A stretch of DNA of 64,000 nt from a virus. Shown piece by piece: positions 22,784 to 33,400 of this stretch. How positions within the stretch are numbered: the first letter of the stretch is position 1; every line of letters begins with the position of its first letter. Where the stretch lies: positions 124,001 through 188,000 of the IMG/VR virus record IMGVR_UViG_3300037054_000148, one strand, 5' to 3'. The position numbers were made by a program, and so were the translations under genes. Under the pieces are notes generated by a model, which saw nothing but the letters and a program-made list of their open reading frames with translations, did not search any database and had not been told where the DNA came from.

Positions 22784-23675
22784 GTCTTCCCCGCGCAAAA
22801 CCTTCAGCTACTTCAGAGGGTTTTGCGCGAAGTTCTATGACCCCATTGTTATACCAATAAACCCCTAGAAGGGGACTCTCACCATCCGGTGTGCTAAACA
22901 CTTTCTTTCGACCTTTCAGTGCTTTTGACTTGGCTTTATTTTGTTTTTCTTTTTCCTCATCAGTCAAGCTAGCCCAGTAGGCTCTCTGTTTAGCTGATGC
23001 TATTTCGCTTCGTAGTTCTCGCTGCTCTTCTGTCATTGCAGCTTCGCGTCTAGCTGCTACATCTCTTCCGATTTGAGTGAGACGTTCTTTATCCTCCTCT
23101 GTTAGACTAACTCTATAGTTCTTTATACCTTCTCGTTGCGCTTGAACAGTCTTGGTGTAGAGAGCTTCCTGTTCTTCCTGAGTTAACTGTCTCTTCCATG
23201 TCTTCAATCGCTCTGCTCCAGCTACCTGTAAAGCAGTCCGCTTCTTTGAATTCTTTTCCCAGAACTCAACTGTTCCTTGCAGTCTTTCCTTTTTCTCCTC
23301 ATCTGAGCATTCTTTCCAATAATTTACCATCTGGGCCGAATGTAAAGCTCTCGTTTCATCGGTGCAATTCTTCAAGGGGTTCACGGCAATGGGGCAGACG
23401 TTATATCCAATCTCTCTGTCGTATGATTTTAACAAATCCAGATACCGCTGCTCTTTTTGATCAAGTTCTTCCACTGAGCATTCACATAAAACCTCAAATG
23501 TAAACTTTTCAATTCCATATTTTTTGACAGCCGCCAGCAGATGCCGATTGTGGTGGGTGCCTTTTCTGAGTTTGCTCAGGTGTGACCAGAGCCGCCCTTG
23601 AAGATTGATGGATTGACCCACATAGACCTTGCCGTTCACAGTATTAGTTATTAGATAGATACCACTTTTCCGCAT
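22779..23675 (-). CDS. GIY-YIG homing endonuclease (minus strand)
   Basis: The 298-residue product begins with the nuclease signature SGIYLITNTVNGKVYVGQS, followed by the basic LQGRLWSHL segment, the KKYGIEKFTFEVL strand and QKEQRYLDLLKS with the catalytic glutamate. The rest is long charged helices rich in Lys, Glu and Arg (LTDEEKEKQNKAKSKALKGRKK) and a C-terminal domain (GVYWYNNGVIELRAKPSEV). It lies opposite to its neighbours, between a tRNA-like element and the primase zinc-finger gene. Its 3' end overlaps the tRNA-like 3' end by 5 bases, suggesting insertion next to that element. It is a selfish gene by family. Confidence 0.92.
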   Translation of the reverse strand: MRKSGIYLITNTVNGKVYVGQSINLQGRLWSHLSKLRKGTHHNRHLLAAVKKYGIEKFTFEVLCECSVEELDQKEQRYLDLLKSYDREIGYNVCPIAVNPLKNCTDETRALHSAQMVNYWKECSDEEKKERLQGTVEFWEKNSKKRTALQVAGAERLKTWKRQLTQEEQEALYTKTVQAQREGIKNYRVSLTEEDKERLTQIGRDVAARREAAMTEEQRELRSEIASAKQRAYWASLTDEEKEKQNKAKSKALKGRKKVFSTPDGESPLLGVYWYNNGVIELRAKPSEVAEGFARGRL

Positions 23676-23686
23676 GGAGCCCTTTC

Positions 23687-24316
23687 GTGGAAGAAAATCT
23701 TGATTTTGAGTTTGGAGACAAGCTACCCTATCTGGATGATGAGATTCATCCTGACAGGTGGCTTCGGGCCAGAAATGAAATTGATCACGTAGCCCTTTTG
23801 GAAGAGTTCATTAAGAAACCCATAATGGGGAATGTCATAAATTGCCCGTTGGGGATTCACCGAGACTCTACCCCTTCCTTTAATATATACAGACAGTCCA
23901 ATTCTTCACATTGCTTTGGTTGCCCTGGAACCACGAAAGAGCAGTACAATGACAACGTGAACCTCGTCTCCAAATGGTTTGGTATCAATAAAGTAGCTGC
24001 CTTGCAATGGCTAGAGAAGCATTTTAAGCTCCCCCCGATTGCAGGACAACCTATCGAACCTGACGAGGAAGAAGAAAGGGACGAGGAGGAATCCGATCCA
24101 TTCACGGTGAAGGATCTGGTTCCAATGTTCCTTACGATAGCCCCCACTCTGATTGAAACAGTGGATGACGCTAAGTATCTGATAAAGAAATACTTCTTGG
24201 CTCTTCATCTTGACGATCCACTATTTTTGGCACGGGTTCTTGGACGAAAGCGGCTTGAGAGTATTAGATTATCAGGACGAGTGTCGAATGAAGGAATTGG
24301 AAGAAGCAATAAATGA
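23687..24316 (+). CDS. Primase zinc-binding (CHC2-type) protein
   Basis: The gene starts at GTG after GGAG. The 209-residue protein has the primase zinc motif at about residues 52-79: INCPLGIHRDSTPSFNIY followed by HCFGC, i.e. C-H-C-C with the PSF strand typical of CHC2 primases, and then a helical segment (VNLVSKWFGINKVAALQWLEKHF) as in DnaG/gp4 zinc domains. It has no TOPRIM catalytic core. That part is found in the gene at 38185. The zinc domain recognises the priming site. The C-terminal 70 residues are acidic then helical. Its end overlaps the start region of the DNA polymerase gene, so the two are likely coexpressed. Confidence 0.8.
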   Translation: MEENLDFEFGDKLPYLDDEIHPDRWLRARNEIDHVALLEEFIKKPIMGNVINCPLGIHRDSTPSFNIYRQSNSSHCFGCPGTTKEQYNDNVNLVSKWFGINKVAALQWLEKHFKLPPIAGQPIEPDEEEERDEEESDPFTVKDLVPMFLTIAPTLIETVDDAKYLIKKYFLALHLDDPLFLARVLGRKRLESIRLSGRVSNEGIGRSNK

Positions 24317-27300
24317 GCAAGATCCTGTAATAACGGGAAAGAAGCCTCGTAAAAAGAAGGAAAAGGCTGAGAAAAAGCCCAAGGCCCCCAAAGTAATTAA
24401 AACCCTCCGTGAGATATTTATGGAGAGGTTGGCCCTCATCGATATCGAAAACTTGAAGAAGCCATGGATGGCTACCAAATCGTTCAGGTTGATTGATACG
24501 GCGGAGGAGCTTCAACGCTGGGTTGATATGGTCATGAGCGATCCTGGACGCTCCCAGACCCACTCATGGGCTGCTCACACTGGCCCCGTCATTGCGGTGG
24601 ACACCGAGACGGATGGCCTGGATATTCGTGTAGTTGAAGGGAAGATGCGAACCAAGCTGGCAGGAGTCTGTCTGTCAGCCGATGGACTGGAAGGTCTCTA
24701 CATTCCGGTCGGGCATGAGAATGGGAAGAACATTCCCGCCACTGAGTTGGCCCCGATCCTCCAGAAGCTCTTTGACCAGTGCCACCTCGTATTTTTTAAC
24801 GCCAAATTTGACCGTGAGGTATTGCGACTCAGCCTTGGTCTGACTTTCAGGGATTACCCGTTCTTTGAAGATGTACAGACGCTGACCTACCTGGATGACC
24901 CTAAAGCCAAAGTTGATGACAAAGGGGCTGGCAGCCTTCAAGAGGGCCTGAAGAATCTTTCCAAGGTGAAGCTGGGGTTTGAACAGATTGAACTGGAAGA
25001 TCTGGTCAAGGTCAAGGCCAAGGTATGGAATGTGGAGTTGGAGAAGTACACCCAGCGTATGGTTTACTGCCCATTCACTTGGGTTCCTACAGAAATGGCT
25101 CTTTGGTACGCGGCTTCTGATGCAATTACCACTTGGCTGCTCTGGCGATTATTCCACCAGGAGCGAGATTTCTCCCAGATGTTGGGGGTCCATCGACTTG
25201 ACCATCTATTAGTGGACACCATTACCTGGATTGAGCGGCAGCGTCCTCGTGTGGATGGGGATCGTCTGCAAAATACTATTGACTTTCACGCTAGTCGGGT
25301 GAAGCAACTTACTGAAGAATTGGGTAAGATTTCCGGCATCGAAAATTTCAATCCCGGCTCTACTCCTCAGATCACCAAAATTCTTTTTGAGGACAGGGGT
25401 ATGGAGGTGATTGAACGGTCTGAGAAGACTAACGATCCGTCTACAGCTATTGGGGTGCTGAAAGAGCTTCATAAACGATACCCTACTGATGAATTTCTGA
25501 TTAAATTGATGGATTTTCGTGAGTACGCGGCTCTGCATCCAGCTAGTATGCGTTATGACCCAGTTGACCACACAATTAGGTTCTACCTCAAACAGAACGT
25601 TGTGGCTGGCGGTCGTCTCGCGGCTGCGGGTGGAGAGTTTGAAAAGGATGGCGGGTGCCAACTTAACCCCCAGGCTATCAAGAAGGTGGGTGGAAATTGG
25701 TGGGTCAAAGGGTGGCTGTTGGACACGCTTCCAGAAGAGTTCGCCGCTCTGACGATTCTCACGGAGTATCCGGACCCCTCTATGCTAGAACCCTCTTGTG
25801 TTAAGGATGGAAAGATCGCCCCCAATATCGACTCCAATAACCACACGGCCACCTATTTTGGCAGACGCTACTGCATGGTCCCCTCCTGTAAGTCTTGTTT
25901 ACGGGCGCTAAAACCAGAGCGGATAGACGCCAATGAGATTATCAATTTCCGAGGTCTGATTGTTGCGGATCCAGGCTGGACGATGTTCAGTTCTGACTAC
26001 AGCAATATTGAAATGAGAGTAGCAGCAAACATTTCAAAAGAACCGCTATTCATCAAGGAGTTCATGGAAGGGGCGGGAGACTTCCACTCTCTCACCGCTA
26101 TGGCCCTTTTCCCTGAGTTTTCTAATCCCAACACCCCCAAGGCCAGAAAAAAAGAGCTTCGTGCATTGGCCAAAATTATTAACTTCGCTTTGTTGTATGG
26201 CGGGACTGCCTATACGATCAAAGAGAACATGAATAAGGAGGGGTTCAACATTAGCTTTGAAGAAGCTGAAGAACTGGTCCAAAAATATTGGGATTCAGTG
26301 CCCACGTTCGCCGCATGGTGCCAGAATAAGCGTGATGTGGCCAGAGCGAAATTGATCTGCCGTACTCCAACGGGTCGGATCGTTAATTTTGAATCAGCCA
26401 TGAAGGGATTCCGTATCCATAAGCCAGAGCAGTGGGAGAAGGACAATTTCTGGGAGTGGAAGAAGTTATGTAAGCGTGAGGTAGAGCTTACTCGCTTGGA
26501 GCTTAAAGAGGATGCGTTGGCGGTAAAGAGGACTGCGGAGGCAATTTGGGCTAATCCTAAATCTGGAGTGCGTAACGTTCAGGAGTTCAATCGTTTCCTG
26601 GGCAAGGCAGAGCGGGTAGCCATCAACATCCCGCTTCAGGGGACCGCAGGAGATCTAATGCGCTCCGCCCTAAATCGGATTCGTATTTGGGCATTGGCCA
26701 ACCCAGGTCTAGAGAAGGTGTTCCGTCTTCACCTTACTGTGCATGATGAAATTGACTTTTCAGTGAAGAATGAGTTCGTACCCTATGTGCTGCCTAGGGT
26801 TAACCGATTGATGAAGCTCCGCAAACTCCATGCATCTAAGGGATGGCCGGTACCTATCGAAACAGACTGTGAGTATGGACAGACCTGGGATGTGAACCAG
26901 CACCTTACTGGAGATGATGGTCATAAGGCGGCTGGATGGACGGCCATTGCGGGAATGGAAGCTTACACCCCTCCTGATTTCGCTGAAGATGTGGTAGACC
27001 GGATTGTTGACACATGGATGAAGGGCGACCGAGAGCGGGTAACTAAGTGGTTGCAACAGCTTCATCCCAGAGTTCATGGCTATTTGGCAGAGTTTAATGA
27101 TGACCCTGAGACGGTCCGTCATTACCTCATTGTAATGCTCCAACTCCACGAATTTTGGAAAATCGATGAAGATGAAAGTGACACGTTGACCTTGTTGGAG
27201 TATGCGGAGGAGAATGGTTTGAAGATAACTGAAGAGCCCCTGGTGGGTAATCTTTCGGGCTATTTGAACTCCGTCCCCCCGGAGGACATACCTATTGTCA

Positions 27301-27677
27301 CAGAGGTGGTGTTGGAACCAGAGGCTCAGTCTGAGCCAGAGCTAGCGGTAGAGCCGGAAACTGAGAAAATCACTTCCATCGAACAGCTTCATGAAATGGT
27401 ACAGAATGTCGTAGAGATGGCAGCAGCCGGAGAAGTGGAAGAGGAAGTGTTCTTTCAGGAACCCCCTCGTAAAGAGGTAGCTCAGGTTGTGGGTACAGCC
27501 CCAAAAATTCCAGTTGTTCGGAATATGGACCTGGATGAACAAAAGGTGTTCAAGACACTAATAGGAGCAGGTTTGGGTAGAAAGGAGATCGAATTTGTTT
27601 ACGAATTTGATAGCAAATATTACAAGATACCTAACACTATTACTGATGTGATTCCCAAGGAATACCTGCTATGTTAG
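24288..27677 (+). CDS. polA: Family A DNA polymerase with 3'-5' exonuclease and C-terminal extension
   Basis: The ATG at 24288 follows AGGA and overlaps the primase gene by 29 bp; an upstream TTG at 24210 is less likely. The 1,129-residue enzyme has a basic N terminus, then exonuclease motifs IAVDTETDGL, FFNAKFDREVL and YAASDAITT. Polymerase motif A is FSSDYSNIEMRVAA, motif B RALAKIINFALLYGG and motif C LTVHDEIDF. Insertions lie before motif A and after motif B, so it is longer than PolA Klenow-type enzymes. About 250 residues follow motif C, including an acidic region and an uncharacterised C terminus that may bind a partner. It has no 5' nuclease domain. It replicates the phage genome. Confidence 0.95.
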   Translation: MKELEEAINEQDPVITGKKPRKKKEKAEKKPKAPKVIKTLREIFMERLALIDIENLKKPWMATKSFRLIDTAEELQRWVDMVMSDPGRSQTHSWAAHTGPVIAVDTETDGLDIRVVEGKMRTKLAGVCLSADGLEGLYIPVGHENGKNIPATELAPILQKLFDQCHLVFFNAKFDREVLRLSLGLTFRDYPFFEDVQTLTYLDDPKAKVDDKGAGSLQEGLKNLSKVKLGFEQIELEDLVKVKAKVWNVELEKYTQRMVYCPFTWVPTEMALWYAASDAITTWLLWRLFHQERDFSQMLGVHRLDHLLVDTITWIERQRPRVDGDRLQNTIDFHASRVKQLTEELGKISGIENFNPGSTPQITKILFEDRGMEVIERSEKTNDPSTAIGVLKELHKRYPTDEFLIKLMDFREYAALHPASMRYDPVDHTIRFYLKQNVVAGGRLAAAGGEFEKDGGCQLNPQAIKKVGGNWWVKGWLLDTLPEEFAALTILTEYPDPSMLEPSCVKDGKIAPNIDSNNHTATYFGRRYCMVPSCKSCLRALKPERIDANEIINFRGLIVADPGWTMFSSDYSNIEMRVAANISKEPLFIKEFMEGAGDFHSLTAMALFPEFSNPNTPKARKKELRALAKIINFALLYGGTAYTIKENMNKEGFNISFEEAEELVQKYWDSVPTFAAWCQNKRDVARAKLICRTPTGRIVNFESAMKGFRIHKPEQWEKDNFWEWKKLCKREVELTRLELKEDALAVKRTAEAIWANPKSGVRNVQEFNRFLGKAERVAINIPLQGTAGDLMRSALNRIRIWALANPGLEKVFRLHLTVHDEIDFSVKNEFVPYVLPRVNRLMKLRKLHASKGWPVPIETDCEYGQTWDVNQHLTGDDGHKAAGWTAIAGMEAYTPPDFAEDVVDRIVDTWMKGDRERVTKWLQQLHPRVHGYLAEFNDDPETVRHYLIVMLQLHEFWKIDEDESDTLTLLEYAEENGLKITEEPLVGNLSGYLNSVPPEDIPIVTEVVLEPEAQSEPELAVEPETEKITSIEQLHEMVQNVVEMAAAGEVEEEVFFQEPPRKEVAQVVGTAPKIPVVRNMDLDEQKVFKTLIGAGLGRKEIEFVYEFDSKYYKIPNTITDVIPKEYLLC

Positions 27678-28138
27678 TGACATCTAAAAATCCAAAATAT
27701 CTCAATTTAGGGCGAGATATTGAGAACGCTACGCTTCGAATGGCTCATATGCGGCGATTAATCGATATGATGCAGGGGTGCCTTGGGTCTGGCGTGACAG
27801 TCCTGGAGTCCTTCAAGGAATTAGATAATAAGGGAAAGTATGCCAAAGTTGAAGGTGAGAAACTGGAACATCTGGTTCAAGTCAAAATGATTTTGTCAAA
27901 TATCCAGGAGTGTATTTCTATCGCTGATAGCGAATTTGAGAAATATGCAAATGAGTTTGACAAATTAGATAAGACATTCATTAGACTGAAGAATGCCCCT
28001 CAACCCAAAGAGAAGAAAGCGGCAGAACCCCAGCCCCAGCTTCCCGAGGCTACAGCAGCCTCATTCCCCGATGCCTTACCGGCTCCCATAGAACCACCCG
28101 AACTGCCCGAATCCCCAGAAGAGTCCAAGGACAACTGA
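27671..28138 (+). CDS. Hypothetical helical protein with proline-rich tail
   Basis: The 155-residue protein starts inside the end of the polymerase gene (overlap of 7 bases). Residues 15-110 are predicted helical, with LEHLVQVKMILSNIQECISIADSEFEKYANEFDKL suggesting a coiled coil. The last 45 residues are rich in Pro, Glu and Ala. No motif is recognised. The overlap with polymerase suggests coexpression, and a replication accessory or portal-linked role is possible since the portal gene follows. Confidence 0.55.
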   Translation: MLVTSKNPKYLNLGRDIENATLRMAHMRRLIDMMQGCLGSGVTVLESFKELDNKGKYAKVEGEKLEHLVQVKMILSNIQECISIADSEFEKYANEFDKLDKTFIRLKNAPQPKEKKAAEPQPQLPEATAASFPDALPAPIEPPELPESPEESKDN

Positions 28139-28154
28139 TAAAAATGGACTTTTC

Positions 28155-28171
28155 CTCCCTTTCGTAGGGAG
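28155..28171 (+). promoter_or_regulatory. Leader hairpin with ribosome-site-like 3' arm
   Basis: CTCCCT-TTCGT-AGGGAG forms a 6-bp hairpin. The AGGGAG arm is the best Shine-Dalgarno before the portal ATG at 28183, although the spacing is 11 bases. Folding would hide it. Confidence 0.45.
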
Positions 28172-28182
28172 TTTGGTGGTAT

Positions 28183-30498
28183 ATGGCAGGAAGACGTAGG
28201 CAGACGAGAATCAAAGTAGCAAGTAAGGATATTCCGCAGTTCTCTGTGGGGAAATACTCCAGTTTTGATACCAATGGCACAGTTGTGGACCCCATTAGGA
28301 GTGCCTCCTCTGCTGATGCTAAAGTCAGAATGGCCAATAAGATGCGGAAGAGTGCTGATCTATGGGCTGGAGAGAATGGTCCTGCCAACATTTCTGATTC
28401 TGAGAATATTGGCTATTATAGCTATGAGTTCCCTGTGGATGCGTTGGAACTCCCGCAATCCAGAGCCCAGGAACTCCGATTTTACCGTCTAGCCTATGAT
28501 CGTGACCCCATCGTTGGAAGGGGTATTGATCTCCATACTGAAATCCCCATGAACAAGATCAACCTTGATCGTCCTAAGTGCTCATCTGAGGCTTTTGGAG
28601 ATTACATTTACGACTTCTATCAGGGATTGGTAACCAATTCAAGATTGTTTGAGACCCTTCTTCACGCTAGCCGTGAGTATTGGAACATTGGTGAAGCCTT
28701 CCTATTCGTAGAGGACGACCCTGACATCAAGCCATCTGAGGCGGCTGAAGAGTATGTTCAGGCCATGGATGAACAAGACGATCAGAAAATGGCAGAACAG
28801 GGTCAGTCCCGTTCTTATTTCGAAACTGACAACACCTCTTGGGGTTCTGAAGCGGTCAGCATGACCACCAAGCACTCCTCCGCCAAGTTGGCAGCCCAAT
28901 TGGGGTTTGATCCTCTTGCTGAGACTGACAAGGCTATTCGCAAGAAAGTAGCGGCTCTGACTCAGATTATGAGTGACTTGAAGACCTTGGAAAAGACTGC
29001 TGAGGCTAAACAAGCTGCCCCCCCAGCAGATGATGGAGGTGGAGCAGCCGTTGGAGAATCAACTGATGCCCCAACCGGTGGAGCGGATCTTCCGGCCCCA
29101 GGGGATGAGACGGGTGGGGGTGACGCAGACTTAGGCTTCGAAGACGACACGGCTGGTGGAGGTGGTGGAATTATGCCCTCCAGCGGTGGCGGAGGCGGGG
29201 GAGGGGGCTTTGGTGGCGGTGGCATGGATATGGGCCTGGATGATACGGGCACTGGCATGGAGCAGCCTGTTCCTCCTAAAGACTTAGAAACTCGCAGAAT
29301 GGAAGAAGTGATCAAGCTCTTGAGGAGAAAGAAAGACCTCTTGGAGGAGTTAGAAGATCTTCATGAGATCCGAAAGAACGACTTCGAGCTTTTCTCGCAT
29401 CTGTGCAACAAGAATTACATGGGATTTGACCGTATTCAGCTTCTTCCGCCTGAAAATGTGGAAATCAAGAAATCTTCAACCTTTGGTTCTGAACCTACGA
29501 TATTCTATAAGCCCCCAGAAGACGCCAAGGCGTCCTATATTGACAATCCGGATACCCCGGATGCGGTCCGAGATAGCCTTTCGGCGGATGGGGTCATCCC
29601 CTTGAATGATAACCCATTCAAGGGCTCTTATGCGATTCATTTCGCTCGTAAAAAAGCCCCATTTGAGGATCATGGACGTAGTATTCTTCAGCGTTGCATG
29701 AGAAGTATCATCTACCGTGAGAAGCTCCGTCAGGTCCAGACAACCATCGCTTCCCGCAATATGACCCCTAAAACTTTAGTGGTCGCTCCGGGTGTGGCGA
29801 ATGGAGAATTGATGGCCCTTAGAGGCCATATTGACGAGGCCAAAGCGGATCCGGATTATACCGTAGTGGTGAACTATGAATGCACCTGGAACGAGATTGG
29901 TTCTGAGGGTCGCCTTCTCACCCTGGATGGTGAGTGGAGCCATACCGGCAATGATCTAGCCATCGGTTTGGGCTTCAGTCCTGATATCCTCAACGGCGAA
30001 GGGCTCTACAGCAACACCCGTACTCAGTTGGATATCCTTAGCACTACCTACCTCCAGTTCCGCGCAGTCGTTGCTTATATCGTGCAGGAATTGATATTCA
30101 AGCCCATCGCAATGAAGAAGGGCTTCTATGAGATCGACCGTTATGGCCGTCCCCGCTGGCTCTACCCAGAAGTAAAATTTGGCCGCATGGCTCTTCGCAA
30201 TGCCGGAGAGACCTATCAGATGCTGTTTGATCTTTACCAGAAGGGTTCGGTGCCGGTTAGCGTCCTGCTTGAGCTTCTTGATGTAGACCCAGAAGTTTGC
30301 CGTAAGAACCTGGAGGCTGACCTCTTTACTGTCAATGACTCTAAGTTTAACGCTTTCTTGGAGAACCTCTATAGCAACGTTGCTGGCTCTGGCTCGTTCA
30401 CTACAACTGACATTGCAGATAAATTCAAACGTGCGCTTGGTTTGAAGGAAAAGGATATCGATGAATCTGAGATCGAAGGTTCTGGCGAGGGCATCTAA
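28183..30498 (+). CDS. Portal protein with glycine-rich insertion
   Basis: The 771-residue portal forms the ring at the unique head vertex through which DNA passes. Recognisable parts are the N-terminal wing (PQSRAQELRFYRLAYDRDPIVGRGIDL), the clip-adjacent segment HASREYWNIGEAFLFVEDD, the stem region (ILQRCMRSIIYREKLRQVQ, TIASRNMTPKTLVVAPG) and crown-side ILSTTYLQFRAVVAYIVQELIF. Between residues about 280 and 365 is a low-complexity Gly/Asp/Ala-rich insert with runs of Gly up to nine long. It divides the wing from a charged helix (EEVIKLLRRKKDLLEELEDL). Family placement rests on the overall order of portal segments and on position before the fibre genes. It ends in an acidic tail. Confidence 0.85.
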   Translation: MAGRRRQTRIKVASKDIPQFSVGKYSSFDTNGTVVDPIRSASSADAKVRMANKMRKSADLWAGENGPANISDSENIGYYSYEFPVDALELPQSRAQELRFYRLAYDRDPIVGRGIDLHTEIPMNKINLDRPKCSSEAFGDYIYDFYQGLVTNSRLFETLLHASREYWNIGEAFLFVEDDPDIKPSEAAEEYVQAMDEQDDQKMAEQGQSRSYFETDNTSWGSEAVSMTTKHSSAKLAAQLGFDPLAETDKAIRKKVAALTQIMSDLKTLEKTAEAKQAAPPADDGGGAAVGESTDAPTGGADLPAPGDETGGGDADLGFEDDTAGGGGGIMPSSGGGGGGGGFGGGGMDMGLDDTGTGMEQPVPPKDLETRRMEEVIKLLRRKKDLLEELEDLHEIRKNDFELFSHLCNKNYMGFDRIQLLPPENVEIKKSSTFGSEPTIFYKPPEDAKASYIDNPDTPDAVRDSLSADGVIPLNDNPFKGSYAIHFARKKAPFEDHGRSILQRCMRSIIYREKLRQVQTTIASRNMTPKTLVVAPGVANGELMALRGHIDEAKADPDYTVVVNYECTWNEIGSEGRLLTLDGEWSHTGNDLAIGLGFSPDILNGEGLYSNTRTQLDILSTTYLQFRAVVAYIVQELIFKPIAMKKGFYEIDRYGRPRWLYPEVKFGRMALRNAGETYQMLFDLYQKGSVPVSVLLELLDVDPEVCRKNLEADLFTVNDSKFNAFLENLYSNVAGSGSFTTTDIADKFKRALGLKEKDIDESEIEGSGEGI

Positions 30499-33400
30499 TG
30501 ATTACACAACTTGGAACCCAGTCATGGACCTCTGAAGTCCTTACCGGTAACGGGGAATTTCTGGAAACATCTCCAGGGACTTTTTACGTTGTATCCAATA
30601 GCTTATCTAATGGAACGTTCCAAATATTCAAATCAACAGATCATGGTAATACTTTTACCGCAACCGTAACTTACACATTCCCCACCGTAGGGGACATTGC
30701 GTTTGACCCAGCCATCAGCTATGATGGGACTTTAGTCCATATCATTGGGGCGGTTACCAACGCCACAAATAGCACTCTTACTGACTTGGTAGTCTTTACC
30801 CTCACTCCTGGGTCCACGGACACTCTCTCGGCCCCTTCAATCGTGATTACTGGCACCCGTATTCACTCTGGATACGACATCGTTTCACAGTCTGATGGGA
30901 CGAGCGTTATCGTCACAGCCGTCACCAATCCTACCGTGCCCACTTTGACGAACGATTATACGCTAGTGGGTATCGTCTTAGCTTCGAATAACACAGTAAG
31001 CAGCATCACACCACTACTTGCTCCGGCTTGGGCTGCCTCCACTATGTATGTAGTTGGAAATCGAGTATCCTACGGTGGGGTGGGGTATGTCTGCATCAAA
31101 GCCAACACTTCTGGCTCTTCCTTCGTCACTGATAAGGCGGCTGGGGATTGGGCCGTAGAGTCAATTCGAACCGGTGAGACTTATGGAGCCGTCTCCCTCA
31201 CGACCGATGGAACCACTGTTGAAGCCTACTATACGGCTCACCTTAAAGTATTGACTTTTGGCTCTGCCTTGCAACAAATTAGAGTGCGGACATTCCATAG
31301 TGGAGTATGGTCTGCGGAAACAGTTGTGTATTATTACGCCAGCAATTTCATCGACACCAAGCTCACTGTTCTCCCACTGACCGATCCAACCTATGATCGA
31401 GTCATGTCTCATTTGTATTACACTCAGGTTGGCAATCAGCTTTCCTCAACTCTTCTAGTCGGAACTAGAGCTTATGGAACTTGGCATTTCATTACCTACA
31501 CAGGGTCAACCACTCAGACTTACATGGAGCCAACGCTTATATACGACTCAGGGGATAACATTCACCTTAATTACTTATGGGGGAACGTTAATGCGGGTGC
31601 GGGAGGGCTTTTGGTCTCCAATTTGCTAGACCCCACAACGCTGAAATACACATTCCAACCGGGTCATTATGACCAATTACTCCTAACATGGCTGAGAGGG
31701 ACTAAGAGTGTAGTGGATACAGCCTCTGCCTGGGCTGTGATTGGAGAGCAGACCCCCGCCACCCCCACTATTCCTCCCTCTTACACCCCCTTATTCGTCT
31801 CCTTTTACAACTCTCCCCCTGTGGTAAGTCTAGTTATTGATGCGGGTAACCACACAACCATCACCCCTCCAATTGAGACAGTAAAAAGAGGGGCTGTAAC
31901 TATTCTAGATGCAACAGGAACTTTTGATCCGGATTATGATCCGATGCGTTTCATTTGGAGTAGTGATGATGGGACTGGGCTGGTTCAACTCATCCCAGTT
32001 GCCGGTAACCCAGCCCTTCTCAATGTTGTCATCCCTAATCAGATAGGCCCTTCCTCATTCACCGTGCATATCACGGTTTCCGTAGTTGACCTCGCTCAGG
32101 ATGGCCTCACCCCGCTGCACTCTCCCGTGACCGCCACCGCGACCCTCACAGTTGCAACCACAGCCCCTCCGGTCGTCACCTGGGATCCAGCCCTCTTTAC
32201 TTACAATTCCATGACGAGCCAGTGGGATATCCCACTTCCCCGAAATAGCACGGTTGCCCTGGTTCCAACTATTGTGGGTTCCTACGGGGCGACAGCTAGT
32301 TTCGCCACCAATGTGATGACCCTTCAGACCGTTCCATCTGAAGGAGAGATTGCAATAGGACAGACATTACAAGGGGCTGGTGGCGCACCCAATGCCCTAT
32401 CGGGTCTGACCATTACGGGACTCCTTTCAGGTGTGTTAAATGAGGTAGGATCTATCTACTCGCTTTCCGGAACAGTGGGAACCATCGCAACGGAAGACAT
32501 CTCTACCGGAAGCTACTACCCCTTAACTTATTCATGGGCTCAGATTTCTGGGACACCCATTCCTATCCTGAATAGCACTAGCCTTTCTTATCTTTGGATA
32601 CTGCTGAGCGGAACTTACGTGCTGGGCAGCACTGTGGTTTTCCAAGTTACCGTATCAGATGGGATCAACACTCCAGTGGTCTCCACGGTAGCTGTTGCGA
32701 TCTCAGCTATCAACACTACCGCCCTGGATGGGAATTTCATAAGCAGGGCCGTTTACTCCACTCCAGCCCTATCTTCAATCACCACGCGCAATAATCCAAC
32801 TGATCAGTCAGCCTGGGGTGCCATTGAGGTAGGGCTTGTCACATCAGATTTTGTCCAGATGAAAATCTCTCGGAACTCTGCTACGGGGGCCAGACGACAG
32901 ACTTACATCGGAGATTATTCCATTGCGATTATAGGAGAAGAGGGCTCTGGGGACATATATTATAGGAAGGTGTTCCTCCTTGGAAATGATCGTGGGAAGA
33001 TCGTGGATGCGGTCCTTTTAGAGGATGATGATCTGATGGTTTTGACGGACGATCACCAGCTTCTCCGATACACAGACCTAGGTCTTTACAACATTTCTGA
33101 CTATTATCAGAACTCTATCGATCTTAGCTCTTATTTTTCTGCTAATACGGAAGTAATGTGGTTTTCTGCCACTCCTTCGTTTAATGGCTCTAGAGTTTTT
33201 GCTTTTGCCACCTCAGCAGGGGCTTTCCTCATCCAAGTGGCGGAAACCGGTTTGGTCCTTGGGGATGTTTTGCTCCTATCTACTTCTAGCTTCAATCTGT
33301 ATGGTGGAGACTACATTGTGTTCATTAGATTCCAGCAGGTTGAAAGTCTTCGTCAGGGCACAATTTTGGTGGGAAGCCTCGCCCCCAAGACTCAAACGTC

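Noticed and set aside
25620-25980. An intein in the DNA polymerase insertion before motif A
   Set aside because: There are no intein block A or G motifs (no Cys/Ser start with a His-Asn end) and the segment reads as a normal extended insertion.
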